Positions 60,700 through 64,000 of a DNA stretch of 64,000 bases are shown here, piece after piece. This DNA is from Emydura subglobosa (taxonomy: Eukaryota; Chordata; Testudines; Chelidae). The stretch is taken from positions 64,360,249-64,424,248 of the forward strand of contig ML679961.1 in assembly GCA_007922225.1 (NCBI GenBank). The letters run 5' to 3'. A model generated the notes under the pieces. The model had not been told where the DNA came from. It ran no database searches and saw only the letters and a list, made by a program, of their open reading frames with translations. A program made the translations under genes and the position numbers. The stretch's first letter is position 1. Each line of letters starts with the position of its first letter.

Positions 60700-61820
60700 T
60701 TAGGGGGCTTAGAAACGCATGGGATTTAGCGGTTGGATCCAAGCATGACAGACTGGGGTCTGGTCAGAGACAGGCACTAGGCCAGGTTGGAACGGGCAAT
60801 TTCTCCTTTAAAGCGTTTATTTGGCTTTCTCTGAGGCAATAGGAGTTTTGATTTAAAAAAAAAAAAAAAAAGTAAAAAAAGCCCCAAAACATTTTTTACA
60901 AAGAGAATAATTTGTAGAGAGTGGTAAAATATAATGGAAACGCCATGTCTGCTTTGAATGTAGTTTCACCACCATAAAAGAATCCCATCATCTAGAGAAT
61001 TTAAAGTCTTTATTTGTCCTGTTATCATTGGCACAAGTCTTGTCCAGTAAGCAGCAACTCTCTTTGATGGTTCGTCTAACCATCTACAGAGCAGCTTCTT
61101 CACATATAAATGTTAAATTAAAAATAAATGAAAGCAACTGACGCATGAGTACATTTTGGCAAAAATACAAATTAGGAAAGCCTGACAGGGACACTGTAGA
61201 AGACAAGAAGGTAACCAAGTGAATAAATATTAAATGAACACTTATTCTTATTTATGAGGAACCTGTTTTAGCAGTTAAGTTAACTGGGAACCTTTGCATC
61301 TGTAAGCAGTAAGACTGCCTAACCGGATAAAGGAGACTATCTGTCAGTAGTCTGATTTGAGATATCTATGTAAAGGTTACAGCCAAAGAGCCCAATTTTT
61401 TTTTTATAATAGTAATAACTCATTTTGTAACAGGAGGAAGAGTAGAGTACATGACTCACTATTCAAAGGAAAATCAATGGTAACCAATCATCAGAAAGAA
61501 GAGGCTCAAGTCCAGAGTTATAAAGGGCTGTTAGAAAATAATGAACAGAAAGTGACATGGGGCCCTCATTGGCCCACTAATAATTAAAATACATATTGCT
61601 TGGGGCCCAATCCTGCATTCGATATGCAGGCCAAAATCTCATTTTAAGTAAGTTGCTTTTTAAGTCAAAATGTGAACCAAGTGTGATAGATGCAGTGATC
61701 TCTGCCTGGGGTTTGCAGAGTTCAAAGAAAATGAAATAATATATCTGAGAAGTGCCTTATTCATCTCACTAAGGATAACAAATGTCAACAGTGTTAACTA
61801 TTTAATTGCACATGTAAGAA
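60700..61820. other. Intergenic, no gene recognised
   Basis: Contains a poly(A) run (60855-60871) and AT-rich sequence; no gene or delimited element was recognised. Confidence 0.5.
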
Positions 61821-62222
61821 ATGAGAGGGTTGGTCTTTTTATCAAGATCTGCTAATCTTCTGACAGTGATGTCACAGCTGAATATCACCAATAGGAAGTG
61901 GCTGGGAGAGAACCACCTTTTCCACCCTTCCGCATCTGATCTGAGAATCAAACAAGCCAAATGGGAAGAATGGCAAGAGGCATCTGAACCCTACCAAGAG
62001 GGAGTTGGTTCCACAGAACCCGGTGGGATATTCAAGCCCCTTTGAGGAGTCAGTCCCCCAGTGCTCAATGGGGCATCCAACCCCCTGCAAGGGGAGGTGA
62101 ACCCAGCAGAGCTTAGTATGGTATTGGAACCACACCAAGAGGAAGCTAAGCTGGAAGTACCCAACAGAGAATGTATTATCGTATTTTCAACATCTGCACC
62201 ATCTACTGTGAGTGGCGTCTCA
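61821..62222 (+). other. Coding-like region with a 16-residue tandem repeat, function unknown
   Basis: One frame is open from 61821 apart from a single TGA at about 62043-62045. In that frame, from about 61990, units of 15-16 codons recur: PYQEGVGSTEPGGIFK, PL(stop)GVSPPVLNGASN, PLQGEVNPAELSMVLE, PHQEEAKLEVPN. The repeat keeps frame across all units. It could be a decayed exon, part of an unrecognised mobile-element protein, or chance. No splice structure or homolog was recognised. Confidence 0.3.
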
Positions 62223-62229
62223 TTCTGAC

Positions 62230-63045
62230 ATTTCAGGTGGGTGGGGCGTCATTTATGGACACAGTTTGGGTTGTATGCAAAGTATGGAATAATATGGACA
62301 AGCTGTTCAGCTCTCAGGAAAGAAAGGAAGTGGTGGATTTTTGGTATATTATTGAGGAGGACGAAGTAAAAGGATTTGGTCATTGTACAGATAAGTGGGG
62401 AGAAAGAGCGGCTCCCAGGTTCTGGGTCAGAATAAATTCAGAATACTTAGTTGTGATACTCAGAATGTTCTTGACATTCAAATAGGTGCACTTGCAGCTG
62501 TTAAAATGATCTATTTTAAAATGCCAAGTGTGATCTGGGGATCTAAAAGTTAAGCTGGGTTTTTTCCTGTTCATGCACCGTTAGAAAAAATATCCTTAGG
62601 CTGTTAAACTGAGGAAATTTGATATGCGATGATAGAGAAATAATAAACATGGCCAATGTCAGTCACATTGCTTAATGCATTTCTGGAAAGTGCTCAGATA
62701 CTGCAGTAATGAGAGCATTACAAAAAGTGGAATAACTTAGACTAGAATAAAACCTCATTATGCCATTTTTGCAGTCACTTTTCAGAATGGAGCTATGTTT
62801 AAAAGAAAGCTTTATTTTAAAAATTGTTCTGGGTTATTTTTATTGTTTTGCTTAAGTTACATACGCGATATAGAAATGATAAATGTTCATCCAAATATCA
62901 CAGAATTTATAATACAGCATAACATACATTTTGTCAGTAAAACATCCATTATAAGAAAGAGAAGAGTAAGCAATACAATTACAGTGGCCTGAGAAGTAAA
63001 TCAGGGATTTGTGACCCCATTGTGTTAGGCAGCAGCCATAAGTAT
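62230..63045. other. Intergenic, no gene recognised
   Basis: AT-rich with short frames only. Confidence 0.5.
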
Positions 63046-63049
63046 AACT

Positions 63050-63115
63050 GGTGAAATCCTGCCCCCACTGAAATCAAGGAGTTATGCCAGTAATTTCAGT
63101 GGGGCCAGGATTGCC
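63050..63115. repeat. Short palindromic MITE-like repeat
   Basis: 'aatcctgcccccactgaaat' (63055-63074) and 'atttcagtggggccaggatt' (about 63093-63112) are inverted with about one mismatch or gap in 20. Confidence 0.65.
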
Positions 63116-63119
63116 CAGT

Positions 63120-64000
63120 GAATCTAAATCCAAGTCTCCAAAAGTAAAAGTTTAGTAGTAAGCTAACCAATTGACTCTCTTATCCATCCCTCCCCACTGG
63201 AACTATAATTTTCTAAGCATTAAGGCCCCCAAACTTGGACCTATTTAAGCCACCTGAATGTGGTGTCATTGACTACAGTGGCTGCTGGAGCAGACCCAAA
63301 ATAAATAAAAATAATCGTCCCCACCAAAAACATTACATTCTATCTTCACTATGTTAGTGGCCACTAATTCCCTACTGTAGGGATTTAATCAATTTACCTA
63401 ATATTTCAGGTCTTCAGTTCTCAAAAAGATTGGTTTGTCTGTTGTGGTGGGGGAGAACACAAAGCAAAACCCCCAAACCAACCAACTAAAACTCTGTCTT
63501 CTCAAATGCTTAAAATGGTAACCTGATCAAATGTAATGGGCCTGATTCAGGAAGTTTCCCCTCCTCGCCAACCTCCTGCTGTAGAACTTCCATTAAAGCC
63601 AAAGAATACTTCATTCACAGGAGGTTTGCACAATTAAGTTCTGATATTTGAATTGATCAGACTGACGTATTCAGGAGTATATACAGCAGAATTGTCTTCT
63701 TAAAGAACAAAAGGTACCCAGATCCTACGCAGCAGCATAGGTAATGAAAATTTATTTAGGGACTATAATTCTATTTTGAAGATAATTCAGAAAGAGGAAA
63801 CAGGGTAGCACTGGTGTGCAGATCTGCCATCATTTTTCGTTCAAAGACAATAGAAACCCACACATTCTTATGATGTAATGTTTTTCTTCCCATCACTCAG
63901 ATTTGATTGTTTTCTCCAAATCAAAACGTCCATTAAGTAGTATGAAAAATCTCTGTCACTTCTGGTTATAAAGATAATCTTTATATGTGCTCATCTGTGC
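63120..64000. other. Intergenic, no gene recognised
   Basis: Nothing beyond short frames and AT-rich sequence was recognised up to the window edge. Confidence 0.5.

Noticed and set aside
1..64000. CRISPR arrays, bacterial operons, riboswitches or a phage-like system
   Set aside because: The DNA is clearly vertebrate (split genes with GT-AG introns, CR1 and MIR repeats); no regularly spaced direct repeats of the CRISPR kind were seen.

Overview
This is eukaryotic, intron-rich vertebrate DNA. Two protein-coding genes can be recognised, both on the minus strand: EXD2 (3'-5' exonuclease domain-containing 2), complete in eight coding exons between 34939 and 47967 plus non-coding 5' sequence up to about 50.1 kb, and the first coding exon of GALNT16 (polypeptide N-acetylgalactosaminyltransferase 16) at about 8007-8208. 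EXD2 followed by GALNT16 in the same orientation is the gene order of human 14q24, so the window is a conserved syntenic block read backwards. The repeat complement (CR1 LINEs, amniote MIR-type SINEs, many PIF/Harbinger elements with TTA/TAA target duplications, and hAT MITEs) suggests a non-avian sauropsid, most likely a turtle. That assignment is an inference from repeat families recalled without a database.

Layout: 1-8006 is GALNT16 intron 1, holding MIR and CR1 relics. 8007-8208 is GALNT16 exon 1 (signal anchor and start of the stem), with its promoter side at about 8.2-8.6 kb. From 8.6 to about 33.4 kb is the intergenic space between the two genes, filled with old repeats. EXD2 runs from its 3' UTR (about 33.4 or 34.1 to 34.9 kb) to a CpG-rich promoter (about 49.6-50.25 kb) with a YY1-type motif in the EXD2 sense. 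From 50.3 to 64 kb is upstream intergenic DNA; in human the next gene this way is DCAF5, and I found none of its coding sequence here.

The EXD2 reconstruction is tight: every junction keeps frame, every intron begins GT and ends AG, and the exons sum to 1866 nt, which is 621 residues plus a stop. The DEDDy exonuclease residues are visible, and the C-terminal half carries a C-x2-C...HE...C-x2-C-H pattern resembling an HNH zinc fold.

The most structured non-genic region is 51.35-58.1 kb: a 6.5-kb Harbinger transposon (broken transposase on plus, broken Myb/SANT-like protein on minus, TTA duplications) contains an LTR-like insertion, which itself contains a hAT-type element. Several other MITEs keep exact 8-bp target duplications. 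I found no convincing undescribed system; the most unusual leftovers are a coding-like 16-residue tandem repeat near 62.0 kb and a perfect 27-bp hairpin at 31.0 kb.
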